NCBI GenBank assembly: GCA_964489295.1 | Contig: CAZAXT010000004.1 | Span: 1-41,599, forward strand | Origin: QS-5-54-17 sp964489295 | Lineage (GTDB): Bacteria > Patescibacteriota > Saccharimonadia > QS-5-54-17 | Direction of reading: 5' to 3' | DNA length: 41,599 bases | Part shown: piece after piece, positions 1 through 8,727 of the stretch | Position numbering within the stretch: the first letter of the stretch is position 1 | Layout: the number at the start of each line of letters is the position of its first letter | The notes under the pieces: model-generated | Database searches by the model: none | What the model was told of the DNA's origin: nothing | The model's input: only the letters and a program-made list of their open reading frames with translations | Made by a program: the position numbers and the translations under genes

Positions 1-3000
1 GTGTCGGTTTCGTCCGAATTGATAGCGGACATCAATTCCTCACGTGCTGATTGTTTGCTGTCATCTTGAGGAGGTTGGATGACGGCTTCATCGCCCGAAC
101 CGGCTTGGCTGGACTGTGGCGGCTGGGACTGCCCATCGACTCGGGTATGGTCCGCACCGGGTTGTTCCTGGCCAGCACCTGCGGTCGAACCGGCGGTCGC
201 GGCAGATTGATCAGGAATCTGATAGACGCTCGCATCAGGCGCCTGGGACGGGGACGGGGACGGTGCAGCGGATTGTTGTTGGTTTGGCGGGTCGGGTTGT
301 TGCGAATAGGCGGAAGATTGCGGATTTTGGGTCTGGTTACCAGCTTGGTCCTCCGAAGACATATACGCTTCCGTGCCCGGCTGCTGGTTGCCCGGATGCT
401 GGTTGCCCGCTGTTGCTCCGTCGCTAGCTTGTGAAGGTTGAGACGATTGCGGCGTGGAACCGGGTGTTCGGGATTGGTCCGCATCCGGTGTGTTAGGTGA
501 TTGGTTGGCTGTCATACTACCCTCCTGTGACATATTATACCCATTCTGCTGATATCCGCTCGGTCGGTTGGTCTGGACGTCACCGGATCGTACCCGATGT
601 CGTTGCGGTGCTAATTGTTGCGGATCATCGTTTGATCCTTGATTACGATCCACTGAAGATCCCTGCGAACCCTGACCAACCGAGGCATTACCCTGAGCGG
701 GCGCTTCTCCGCCTTGTTCTGTGCCCGAGGAAGACGGTCCACCAGCGGGACTTTGTGACGACGACTGTCCGCTTTGCCCGGTGTCACCACCCAGCGCGGA
801 GCGACGCTTGGCCAGCCATTCATCCAAGAATGACGAGCCGCTACTCCCGCTTTTGCTAGCACCACTTTGTGCACCCTGTGAACTCTGTGTCTGCGCGGAC
901 TGGGACGCGCCCGTGGAAGCAGGTACCGATTCTTCTCCTTGTGAACTGGCTAAACTCTCGTACGGATTCGGTGGCGGTTTGGTCGAGAGTCGCTCAAATA
1001 TTTCATCTTCGACTTCCTTCCGCGGCCGCCCGTACTTAGCATTGGACAACTGCTTCAACGCTTGGGCCAATTCCGGATTCCCTTCTTCCAACGGCGGTAT
1101 GGTAGTCATGTTGAAGGGTTGGGTCGGCAAACCCTGGCTCATGAGTCGGACTGCCGCATGATAGTTGGGCAGGTTGACCAGATCCCGGTCATTGAAGGTC
1201 GGTGAGAATTGTTTCACCAAAAAGTCGGCGTCGTTCGGGCCCGTACGTAAACTGACAATGGTACCCACGTTCCCGAAGACGGCCTCACGGACTTCTTCGC
1301 TGAGCTGACTGATAAACTGGTTGGCCACGATCATGTTCAGATGGTACTTCCGGGCTTCGGAGAGAATAAAAGCGAACGACTCGGTTGAGAAATTTTGGAA
1401 CTCATCGATGTAGAATGAGAAATCGATCCGGTCATCCTCGGCCTGGTTGGCCCGGCTCATAGCCGCCGCTTGGAATTTCATCACGAAAATCATACCTAGC
1501 AGCATGGAATTAAGTTCGCCGAGCCGCCCTTTGCTCAGATTGGCGATCAGAATCTTGCGGTTGTCCATGACATCGCGGAGATCGAAAGAGCTTTGGGATT
1601 GGCCGATGATGTTGCGCATCATCTGGTTACTTAAGAACGCACCGAATTTGGACACGAACCAACTGACCATTTCCCCGAAATCACTGGAGCGCTGCGCCTG
1701 GGGCATCTCTTTTTGCCAGAATTCCAGCACCGTCTTGTCTTCCACGTACTGGAGCTTTTCCTTGACGAATTGGGAGTCGCGGAACAGCTTACTAATATCG
1801 ATAAAAGTACCGCCGTGCGGATCGGCCATAACGGTCAAAGCGGCGTTGCGGAACATATGATGATAGCGCGGCCCCACGATACCCTGCTGGTGCGGATCGT
1901 ACAGCTTCTCCAGCATGTTGATGGCTTCCTGGATAAGGAAGTCTTTTTGGTCTTCGGTGTAGTATTCGAACAAATTGAGCCCCGGTGGATGCTCCATATC
2001 GCCGGGATCGAAATAAATCACATCCTCGCTGCGCTCCTTGGGTACCATGCCGAGTAGTTTTTCGGCCGCGTCGCCGTGCGGGTCAATGAAGGCGATACCT
2101 TTGCCGTCCCGCATGTCCTGGGTCATCATGTTTTCCAGCAAAACGGATTTGCCGGTACCGGTCTGACCCACGATGTAAACGTGGCGCCGACGGTCGTCAT
2201 CACTGAGCCGGATTTGCTTTTTTACCCCGCGATAAACGTTGTAACCGATAAGCAGGCCGTCCTGGCTCAACTGGGAAGGACCTTCCACCTGCTTAGAGTA
2301 CTGACGTTGCACTTGACTGGTCTGGGTGAATTGGGCGTCCGGAAAGTGGAAGATGGTCGAAAGTTCGGTGCTGTTTAATATCATCTGTCGCCGTTCCGGC
2401 GGGAAAAACCGGAAGATGAAGTCGGTCACGAATTGCTCCATGTTTTTGGCCGGCTTGAAAGTGAATCCGTTCAACCCTTGAGCGTCGAACATGGAAAATG
2501 ATGAGACAATGTTATTTCCGATCACCTGGGCCCGACTGGCCGTACCCGACGAGGTGATAACACGTATCAGGACTTCGTAGCCGGTGTGTTTGGCTTTCTC
2601 TTCGATAGAATCAGCGGCCGTCTGCTCCAAATTACTCAGTTGTTTTGGTTTGCCACCGCCCTCATCGTCACCTTTCCCCTCGGGCGGCTTGAATGGCGCC
2701 TGCAGAATGTGTTTGACAGAAAACCCGGAACTGTCTTTGTCTTCACGCTTTTCCTTGGCTACGGATTCGGCGTTTTTCGTCCATTCCTCACGCGCCGGGC
2801 GGAGCAGGATCTGTATACCGGCTCCGTCTCCCTCCTCAAGAGAGGTTAAGGAGTTGAGAATCCCCTCCATAGTGTTGCGCTTGAGCTGATCAAAGGTCGC
2901 GATCGGGTAGGGGTAATCCTGTTTTAAGACCAACTCTCCACCGTAAGTGCCGCTGATTTTACCCGTCTGGCTGAAAATGTTGTGGTCTTCGACTTCTTCC

Positions 3001-3407
3001 AGGCTGGCGCCCGGATAGGCAGTCAGAATCGCTTGCTTGACCACCTCTACCATGGCGACCGGTACCGCCGCGTAAAACTGGATGATGCCGTCGACCGCGA
3101 TCAGCTCGAAGGCGATATGGCGCTGTCCGAAAAATTTACTTTTGAACCCTTTGGTCGCCGTGCTGGCGATCAGATTATACAGGACTTCGGCTTGGGATAT
3201 TCGTTCGTGTATAACTTCGCGGACATCCCGTGCGCCAACCTCAACGTCTTCGCTCGGCGGAGGCAGACTGATTAAAATCGGCACCATTTTGATGCCGCGT
3301 TCAATACTTTTAGCGTAGCGGAGACCCCGGCGATACAGGAGATAACCACCGGCTAGTACGACTCCCACAATAAATAGTAATACGGCGATGATGACTATCG
3401 TCTGCAT
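1..3407 (-). CDS. Type IV secretion/conjugation-type ATPase (TraD/VirB4-like), 3' end outside window
   Basis: The reading frame is open from an ATG at 3407 to the window edge (1135 full codons, no stop), so the C-terminus is missing. Residues 3-24 are one hydrophobic helix, predicting a membrane anchor. Residues 60-400 resemble the N-terminal part of CPR 'type IV secretory system DNA-binding' proteins. Walker A is GQTGTGKS (414-421), Walker B is IAFIDPHGD (438-446), and a YIDEFQNF motif follows near residue 640; this is the HerA/VirB4/TraD ATPase pattern. After about residue 780 the chain becomes a very long Ser/Gln/Gly/Pro-rich tail, probably disordered. It lies 21 bp after the small acidic gene and is probably co-transcribed with it. 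The likely role is a membrane-bound motor moving DNA or protein across the envelope; the substrate cannot be told. Family assignment is firm, function inferred. Confidence 0.88.
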   Translation of the reverse strand, partial: MQTIVIIAVLLFIVGVVLAGGYLLYRRGLRYAKSIERGIKMVPILISLPPPSEDVEVGARDVREVIHERISQAEVLYNLIASTATKGFKSKFFGQRHIAFELIAVDGIIQFYAAVPVAMVEVVKQAILTAYPGASLEEVEDHNIFSQTGKISGTYGGELVLKQDYPYPIATFDQLKRNTMEGILNSLTSLEEGDGAGIQILLRPAREEWTKNAESVAKEKREDKDSSGFSVKHILQAPFKPPEGKGDDEGGGKPKQLSNLEQTAADSIEEKAKHTGYEVLIRVITSSGTASRAQVIGNNIVSSFSMFDAQGLNGFTFKPAKNMEQFVTDFIFRFFPPERRQMILNSTELSTIFHFPDAQFTQTSQVQRQYSKQVEGPSQLSQDGLLIGYNVYRGVKKQIRLSDDDRRRHVYIVGQTGTGKSVLLENMMTQDMRDGKGIAFIDPHGDAAEKLLGMVPKERSEDVIYFDPGDMEHPPGLNLFEYYTEDQKDFLIQEAINMLEKLYDPHQQGIVGPRYHHMFRNAALTVMADPHGGTFIDISKLFRDSQFVKEKLQYVEDKTVLEFWQKEMPQAQRSSDFGEMVSWFVSKFGAFLSNQMMRNIIGQSQSSFDLRDVMDNRKILIANLSKGRLGELNSMLLGMIFVMKFQAAAMSRANQAEDDRIDFSFYIDEFQNFSTESFAFILSEARKYHLNMIVANQFISQLSEEVREAVFGNVGTIVSLRTGPNDADFLVKQFSPTFNDRDLVNLPNYHAAVRLMSQGLPTQPFNMTTIPPLEEGNPELAQALKQLSNAKYGRPRKEVEDEIFERLSTKPPPNPYESLASSQGEESVPASTGASQSAQTQSSQGAQSGASKSGSSGSSFLDEWLAKRRSALGGDTGQSGQSSSQSPAGGPSSSGTEQGGEAPAQGNASVGQGSQGSSVDRNQGSNDDPQQLAPQRHRVRSGDVQTNRPSGYQQNGYNMSQEGSMTANQSPNTPDADQSRTPGSTPQSSQPSQASDGATAGNQHPGNQQPGTEAYMSSEDQAGNQTQNPQSSAYSQQPDPPNQQQSAAPSPSPSQAPDASVYQIPDQSAATAGSTAGAGQEQPGADHTRVDGQSQPPQSSQAGSGDEAVIQPPQDDSKQSAREELMSAINSDETD

Positions 3408-3428
3408 CTCTCACAGTGCCTTCCCGTT

Positions 3429-3905
3429 CTAGCGTGCGGCTTTAATGTCTCTGCCATACCGCTTCTTGTGGTATTCGATTTGTAGTTTTTCGAATTCTGC
3501 TTCCTGGGCGTGAGGGTCATCTTTGGTGCTATCGATGATTTCCTTGGCTTTATTCACCCACGCTTTTTCGATCACATCGACATCATCGGCAACCGCCGGC
3601 ATGGATGAAGCGGCAGCTGTGTTTTGAGCGGTATCGGTTTGTTGGGATGTATCCGCATCATCCTGATCGTCATCAGTTTGATCATCAGCCACGTGCGGCA
3701 ATATGACCCGATCGTCCCGATCGACCGCTTCCATGGGGCGTTGTTGTTCTTGCTGAGCCGGTGCTTGTTCGGCCTGCGTTGGCTCACTCGGCGCTGCCTC
3801 TGGTTGTGCCAGATTCGTTTGGGGTAGTTGCTCACCTGTCTCTCCAGCAGTTTCCCCGAATTGGGACGGGTCATACTGCTCCGGAGTTTGGTTACCTTGC
3901 GCCAT
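3429..3905 (-). CDS. Acidic Gln/Asp-rich hypothetical protein
   Basis: A protein of about 158 aa that I do not recognise. The N-terminal two thirds are rich in Gln, Glu, Pro and Asp and look disordered. The C-terminal 50 residues look folded, with a mixed-charge helical segment (WVNKAKEIIDSTKDDP) and a basic end. I chose the ATG at 3905 rather than the one at 3914. A good extended -10 (TGT then TATACT, 3916-3921) lies so close that the upstream ATG would fall before the transcription start. The gene is immediately upstream of the secretion-type ATPase on the same strand and may be its partner. No signal peptide or membrane helix is seen. Confidence 0.6.
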   Translation of the reverse strand: MAQGNQTPEQYDPSQFGETAGETGEQLPQTNLAQPEAAPSEPTQAEQAPAQQEQQRPMEAVDRDDRVILPHVADDQTDDDQDDADTSQQTDTAQNTAAASSMPAVADDVDVIEKAWVNKAKEIIDSTKDDPHAQEAEFEKLQIEYHKKRYGRDIKAAR

Positions 3906-4121
3906 ACTATACATTAGTATAACAAACCGTTGTGCATTCTCACACCACGTATGTCCGGAAATATCGGCAAAATGGCTCAGTATGAATATACCCTGCAGGC
4001 TTTATCACACGATTTGCATATCTTACGCGTTATTTTAGCTGAACCGAAAAGTCTCATATTCGACGACCATTTCCCGATCGTGCTTCAAAAACGGCGGATC
4101 ATACACGGGCGTACATCCCGT

Positions 4122-6923
4122 TTATTCCGTAGTGGCACCGTGTTCGTGGGCTAATACATCCTGTATGTGCTTCATACGTTCCTCGATGTGCGCTTCGGTC
4201 AGTGTCGCTTCGTGGGCTTGCAATTCAAAATGAATGGTCACGGCTTTCCGTTCATCTTTGTAGTATTCGTCGCGGAAGCTCGCGATAGCGTTTTCGACGG
4301 TTTCCAGGCTGCACCGTATGTCCTGCCATCGGGTATGCGGTGGGACCAGTACGGTGAGGTCGCGATAACTACTCTGGTATTTGGGTAATGGACGAAATCG
4401 TGCCGACTGCCACAGCCGCAATATCGCTGTCACGTCCAACTCCGCGTACATGACCGTCTCCCGTGACTTCAGGGAATCCAGAATGTCCGGGTGCATTTCT
4501 CCGAACCATCCGAGCGATTCTTCCCCGTTCCGGAGCGTAGCTTGGCGGGCTGGATGTAGAAACGGATTCTCCTGCTCTCCTTTGATGTCGGCTTGGATCT
4601 GAGCATGAGCCAGCAATTGATCTATATGATGCTTCAGGCGTAATACCGTTTCGGCTTTGGCGGCAATACCAAGCTTAAGATGTTCCGTCGGCAATTCTTG
4701 CTCAGCTTCAGGAACGAAGACCCGGGCGATCTCGAAGACGCCGAACTCCTCCGCGTACGCCGTGTTATTCGTTACGGTGCGAACGAGCAACGGGAGCAAC
4801 GTCGTACGGAGATACGCCTGCTCCTGGGAGCGCGGATTGGCTAATTTGAGATGCTTTTTATCCAGATTGAATGTTGTAATATCGTCTTCACTTATGAAAG
4901 GGTACGTCGTGACTTCGAATAACCCGAGTCCGTACAACAACCACCGGATTTCATTCAGGCGATACCAATATTCGTCCGGTGTTACATTATGGGGGTGCCA
5001 CGTCGGCAGTGTGGATGGAATTTCATCCAGCCCGATTAATTTGACCAGTTCTTCGACCACGTCTTCCGTCATGGTCACATCCGGCCGCCACCACGGCACG
5101 GTGACCGTCACCATGTCACCCGGATCATCAAGGTAGCGTCGAGCTCCGAGATAACTATCATCCTCAGTGAATTCCGACAGATCGGTTTCGATAACCCCTT
5201 GTTCGTCACGTTCTACCCATTCGTTATCTTTCCGGGTGTATTGGGCGACAGTCACAACTTTCCCGTCTCCGATGTAGATGCCGTTATGGCCGACCCGCTT
5301 TTCTTCTTCCAGTTCGTGCTTGGTATGACTGCCATCCGACTCACGGGTATAGTAATGATCGGTACTGGAGCGCTCGATTTTACCCTCGTAAAACACCACA
5401 TCACCCGCTTGCAATGCTTCCACCTCCACGGGTGTACCGTGTTCGAACTGCCCCAACGCCGTATGCCCGATATGCACGCCGACCAATGAGTATATATAGT
5501 CCACCAAATATGAGCAGTCGAACGCATCGGTGCCGTCAGTTTTATACGAAGCACCCCACTTGTACGGCTTTCCCAGATGCTCCCGGGTTTCGGCCACAAT
5601 GTCGAACGGGCGGGCTTCGAACTCTAATGTACGCAGTTGATCAGCGATCACCTCCCGACTCAAGTCATCGACACCGCTGAGCACGGAAGTCCGGGACGTG
5701 GAAATACCGATGTGCTGGATCCATGGCCACGCATTTCGCTCAGTATTGTATGCAACGACTTCAGCCCGTGCGTACTCCTGGAAAAGCCGGATGGCGTATC
5801 GCAGCGCATGCCGGACCGCCTGCATGGGGATCCCGCGTTCGAACCGGGCACTGGCCTCAGTTCTCAGACCGTGGCGCTTGGCTGACGTGCGGACCAGCGC
5901 ACTGTCAAAAGTGGCCGCCTCCAGAGCAATGGTTTCAGTTTGAGAGGTTATCTCGCTCTCCTGACCGCCGATAACTCCCGCCAGTGCCAGCGGTTTATCG
6001 TCATCGGCAATCACCAGGTCGCTACTGTTCAAATTTCGTTCCACGCCATCCAGTGTTGTCAGTGCTTCATCGGAGCGGGCGAACCGGATGTGTACCTTGT
6101 CCTTGATGGCTGCGTCATCAAAAGCATGGAGCGGTTGACCGGTGACAAGCATAGCGTAATTGGTGATATCCACCACAGTACTCATCGGCTTGATGCCATG
6201 GAACCGCAAGCGACGCTGCATCCACACCGGTGACTCACTGTCTATCTCTTCTCCCAGTTTCAATCGCACGAGGCCGTAGCATGAAACCGATTCCGGAACA
6301 TGATTTTCGAACAAGTCCGCTACTCGCTCTCCTTGTGAATCCGGTTTTTGTTCGAGGTCAAAAATATGGGTTGCCTCAGTGTGGGCAGCCACTTCACGAG
6401 CTATGCCTATATAACCTTGGACATCCCATCGATTTGTTGGTGTATCTACATCAATTACGGTGTAACGGTCGTCATATATAGCATGAAGCGGAGTGCCGGG
6501 TTCGACTTCCGGCCCCAAGTCCAGAATGCCTTCATGGGACTCGCCGAGCCCGAGTTCCCGCTCGCTGCACAGCATACCCTGGGACGTTTGGCCGCGGATT
6601 TCCGTTTCCTGGATTTCGGTCCCATCAGGCAATAACGCGCCGACACGCGCTAAAACGACTCGCTGCCCCTCGTACAGGTTGGGCGCACCGCAGACAATTT
6701 CGTATTGTTCGTCATCCACTTCGACCGTTGCCAGCCGAAGCTTATCGGCATCGGGGTGCGCTGCGACTTTTTTGACCGTCGCGGCTATGATGGCGTCATC
6801 GAACTCAGGCGGGCGGATGGTATCTTCTACCTCCAGCCCGGCTTTTTCCAGCGCCGTTTCTATCTGGGCGACGCTCAACTGCTCGGATAAAAACTCGTTC
6901 AACCACTCGACGACTACTTTCAT
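4122..6923 (-). CDS. pheT: Phenylalanyl-tRNA synthetase beta subunit with internal NlpC/P60-like domain
   Basis: Charges tRNA-Phe together with PheS (alpha2beta2 enzyme, cytoplasm). At 933 aa it is about 130-150 residues longer than usual. Domains in order: OB-fold tRNA-binding/EMAP-like (about 40-150), B3/B4 editing domain (about 212-380, with the typical STVVDITNY and GQPLHAFD stretches), first half of B5 (about 410-440), an extra domain (about 441-600), second half of B5 (TVPWWRPD, then DVVEELVKLIGL), the catalytic-like core (about 650-835) and the FDX-ACB anticodon-binding domain (about 844-928). The extra domain is described in its own entry. The flanking PheT reads normally on both sides in one frame, so this is an insertion and not a gene fusion end to end. 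pheS lies upstream, 133 bp away across an AT-rich repeat. Confidence 0.96.
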   Translation of the reverse strand: MKVVVEWLNEFLSEQLSVAQIETALEKAGLEVEDTIRPPEFDDAIIAATVKKVAAHPDADKLRLATVEVDDEQYEIVCGAPNLYEGQRVVLARVGALLPDGTEIQETEIRGQTSQGMLCSERELGLGESHEGILDLGPEVEPGTPLHAIYDDRYTVIDVDTPTNRWDVQGYIGIAREVAAHTEATHIFDLEQKPDSQGERVADLFENHVPESVSCYGLVRLKLGEEIDSESPVWMQRRLRFHGIKPMSTVVDITNYAMLVTGQPLHAFDDAAIKDKVHIRFARSDEALTTLDGVERNLNSSDLVIADDDKPLALAGVIGGQESEITSQTETIALEAATFDSALVRTSAKRHGLRTEASARFERGIPMQAVRHALRYAIRLFQEYARAEVVAYNTERNAWPWIQHIGISTSRTSVLSGVDDLSREVIADQLRTLEFEARPFDIVAETREHLGKPYKWGASYKTDGTDAFDCSYLVDYIYSLVGVHIGHTALGQFEHGTPVEVEALQAGDVVFYEGKIERSSTDHYYTRESDGSHTKHELEEEKRVGHNGIYIGDGKVVTVAQYTRKDNEWVERDEQGVIETDLSEFTEDDSYLGARRYLDDPGDMVTVTVPWWRPDVTMTEDVVEELVKLIGLDEIPSTLPTWHPHNVTPDEYWYRLNEIRWLLYGLGLFEVTTYPFISEDDITTFNLDKKHLKLANPRSQEQAYLRTTLLPLLVRTVTNNTAYAEEFGVFEIARVFVPEAEQELPTEHLKLGIAAKAETVLRLKHHIDQLLAHAQIQADIKGEQENPFLHPARQATLRNGEESLGWFGEMHPDILDSLKSRETVMYAELDVTAILRLWQSARFRPLPKYQSSYRDLTVLVPPHTRWQDIRCSLETVENAIASFRDEYYKDERKAVTIHFELQAHEATLTEAHIEERMKHIQDVLAHEHGATTE
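5124..5603 (-). other. NlpC/P60-like domain inserted in the B5 domain of PheT
   Basis: PheT residues about 441-600. Visible NlpC/P60 landmarks: GKPYKWGAS (the Tyr of the Y-x-W-G element, Y454), then FDCSYLVDYIYS with the candidate nucleophile C470 (codon 5514-5516), a Leu-Gln-Ala-Gly-Asp-Val-Val turn (LQAGDVVFY) and VGHNGIYIGDGK with the candidate base H546. The third polar residue expected 12 positions after the His (His131 in E. coli Spr) is Thr here, so the catalytic triad may be altered. The domain replaces a hairpin loop of B5, between the LRTLEFEARPF strand and the VTVTVPWWRPD strand. Family membership is well supported; activity and purpose are unknown. Confidence 0.88.
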
Positions 6924-6926
6924 GAT

Positions 6927-7050
6927 TTAAATCCTAAATTATTATAAATTCGAAACTCTAAACAATTCCCAAATCCTAAATCATAAACATTACAGTTCCG
7001 AACATTGGCATTTTGATGTTGTTTCGTATTTTGCGCTTCGTATTTAATAT
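6927..7050. repeat. AT-rich degenerate repeat (TCCTAAAT/TCTAAAC words) between pheS and pheT
   Basis: The spacer is made of variants of a short word such as aaatcctaaat and cgaaactctaaac on the left and cgtattt or tttaatattt on the right, giving an imperfect palindrome. The same words occur inside the RNase P RNA gene (37155-37273). On the minus strand it contains a TATAAT about 20 nt before the pheT ATG, and an AGGA, so it may also carry a pheT promoter. No coding potential is seen. Confidence 0.6.
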
Positions 7051-7056
7051 TTGCCA

Positions 7057-8073
7057 TTAAAACTGCTCCAGGAATTTTAGGTTGGGTCGCCACAACTCAC
7101 GTAAATCGGGGACCTGGTATTTGACCGCCGCTAGCCGCTCCAGGCCGAATCCGAAGGCGAAACCACTGTAGACTGCCGGATCAATGCCGACATTCCGCAA
7201 AACCTGGGGATGCACCATACCGGAACCGCCCAATTCTACCCAACCACTGCCTTTGCAGACTTTGCAGCTTACGCGGGTATCGTCATCGCACATCATGCAG
7301 CTGGCGTCGACCTCGGCCGAGGGTTCCGTATACGGAAAATAATCGGGGCGCAACCGAAGCTGCGTGTCTTCACCGAATACGCCTTTGAGCATAAATTCCA
7401 GTGTGCCTTTGAGATCGCTCAGACGGATATTTTCATCCACCACCAGACCCTCGACCTGGCGAAAGCTCCATAAGTGCGTCGCGTCCTCATCTTCATTGCG
7501 ATAGACTTTGCCGGGCGAAATTATACGAACGGGGGGCTTGTTTTGCTCCATATAGCGAATTTGGACTGCCGATGTCTGGGTTCTCGGAATAGTACCATCT
7601 TCCAGATAAAACGTATCCTGTGTATCCCGAGCAGGATGTTCAGGTGGTTGATTGAGCGCTTCAAAGTTATACCAGTCGGTCTCGACTTCGGGACCTTCTA
7701 CTACCTCGAATCCGATCTGTTGAAACAGCCGGATCACGTCGTATTGCAACGTCTCCACCGGGTGCAGCCGACCCCGATCCGGACCGAGGCCGGGGCGGGT
7801 CAAGTCCACGTATTGCTGCGTCTGGGTTTCGAGTCGCTCCGCACGTACATGTTCGCGTCGTTTCTCCAGTGCATCTTCCAGCTGCTTCTTGTAGCGATTT
7901 AGAGTTTTACCCTGCTCGCTCCGTTTCTCTTCAGGTAATTCACTGATACCTCGCAGCGCCCGGGTCAACTCCCCTTTACGGCCCAGATATGCCACCCGGA
8001 TCTCTTCCAGTTCTTCCTCGGTCTGAGCCGCCTCGATCTTTTTGACCGCATTGGTTACATCACGTTGCTTCAT
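7057..8073 (-). CDS. pheS: Phenylalanyl-tRNA synthetase alpha subunit
   Basis: The catalytic subunit that forms Phe-AMP and transfers Phe to tRNA. 338 aa, normal length. An N-terminal coiled coil (about 1-95) is followed by the class II core. Motif 2 is recognisable in GKVYRNEDEDATH, then FRQVEGLVVDE, FPYTEPSAEVD, and motif 3 in FAFGFGLERLAAVKY. Between them is a Cys-rich insert (CMMC ... CKVC), likely a zinc knuckle as in many bacterial PheS. The start codon overlaps the stop of the upstream membrane-protein gene (TAATG), so the two are translationally coupled. pheT follows. Confidence 0.97.
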   Translation of the reverse strand: MKQRDVTNAVKKIEAAQTEEELEEIRVAYLGRKGELTRALRGISELPEEKRSEQGKTLNRYKKQLEDALEKRREHVRAERLETQTQQYVDLTRPGLGPDRGRLHPVETLQYDVIRLFQQIGFEVVEGPEVETDWYNFEALNQPPEHPARDTQDTFYLEDGTIPRTQTSAVQIRYMEQNKPPVRIISPGKVYRNEDEDATHLWSFRQVEGLVVDENIRLSDLKGTLEFMLKGVFGEDTQLRLRPDYFPYTEPSAEVDASCMMCDDDTRVSCKVCKGSGWVELGGSGMVHPQVLRNVGIDPAVYSGFAFGFGLERLAAVKYQVPDLRELWRPNLKFLEQF

Positions 8074-8429
8074 TATGCTCGCATCCGCCGCATATAAAAA
8101 TCTATTACCACCACTAAGACAGTTATGAGAATGATATCCGTAATCGTCAGTTGACGCAAACTGTTTAAGGCCAGCAACGCCACCGCCCAGACGGCGATCA
8201 GAAAACCGCGTGGTAGAGCACGCATGAACCCGCGGGAGCTATAATCTTTTCGTCTACGATATATGAGGTACGTCGTTGCTATGGTAACCACCACGAGTAA
8301 TAACGCGAACCAGATCGTGATGCCGAACGGCCCCAGATCATTCGGGCTGGTGAAAAACACGGATGCGACCAAACCGACAGCGATAAGCACGCTTCCAAGC
8401 TGCAAACCACGAATGAGTTTTGTAGACAT
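8073..8429 (-). CDS. Small multi-pass membrane protein upstream of pheS
   Basis: 118 aa with four hydrophobic segments (about 10-28, 35-60, 74-92 and 93-112) and basic loops (IYRRRKD, RGFMRALPRG, YMRRMRA). I do not recognise the family. It is the first gene of the pheS operon and overlaps the pheS start by 1 nt. A -10 box sits 6 nt before the ATG and no Shine-Dalgarno sequence is present, so its mRNA is probably leaderless. Confidence 0.75.
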   Translation of the reverse strand: MSTKLIRGLQLGSVLIAVGLVASVFFTSPNDLGPFGITIWFALLLVVVTIATTYLIYRRRKDYSSRGFMRALPRGFLIAVWAVALLALNSLRQLTITDIILITVLVVVIDFYMRRMRA

Positions 8430-8435
8430 AGGGGT

Positions 8436-8441
8436 AGTATA
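8436..8441 (-). promoter_or_regulatory. Extended -10 promoter of the pheS operon, leaderless geometry
   Basis: Reads TGT-TATACT on the minus strand, then 6 nt, then the ATG at 8429. A normal start site 6-7 nt after the -10 falls on or next to the A of the ATG. No clear -35 and no Shine-Dalgarno sequence are seen. The same spacing recurs at several other genes in the window. Confidence 0.6.
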
Positions 8442-8700
8442 ACAGAGCGCGCGACACGCAGAGGAATGTATAAACAGTTAAGATAAATGTGAATTTATCC
8501 GTTAAGCTTCACCTGCAGCCTATCTGATGGGTCGAGAGTATGGCAAAACACGTTCGCGGAAATCGGGTGCACCTTTAACATTGCTTAAATACGGAGTCTG
8601 TTTGTGGACATTTAAAGAATACAGCCTTCAGTTACGGTATTGTGCTCGAATTATTTCAAGCTGCGAGATGGCTAATATACGTAGTGCCAACCGGATAACG
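8442..8700. other. Non-coding stretch without recognised content
   Basis: Lies between the pheS-operon promoter and the terminator of the ncRNA candidate. Only a small hairpin (GATAAA/TTTATC around 8480-8500) was noticed. The plus-strand reading frame that spans it has no protein-like features and continues through the terminator and ncRNA. Confidence 0.4.
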
Positions 8701-8727
8701 AAAAAACCGGACATATGTATGCCCGGA
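8701..8727 (-). terminator. Rho-independent terminator of the ncRNA candidate
   Basis: Minus strand: a hairpin with CCGG arms and an inner CATA/TATG (8707-8726) followed directly by six T (8706-8701). The T-run is only on the minus-strand side. No protein gene ends nearby on that strand except trpS, 525 bp upstream, which supports a separate transcript ending here. Confidence 0.75.

Noticed and set aside
4050..4121. Short in-frame continuation after the pheT stop (VYDPPFLKHDREM)
   Set aside because: Only about 23 codons with a GTG and no ribosome site; too short to support.
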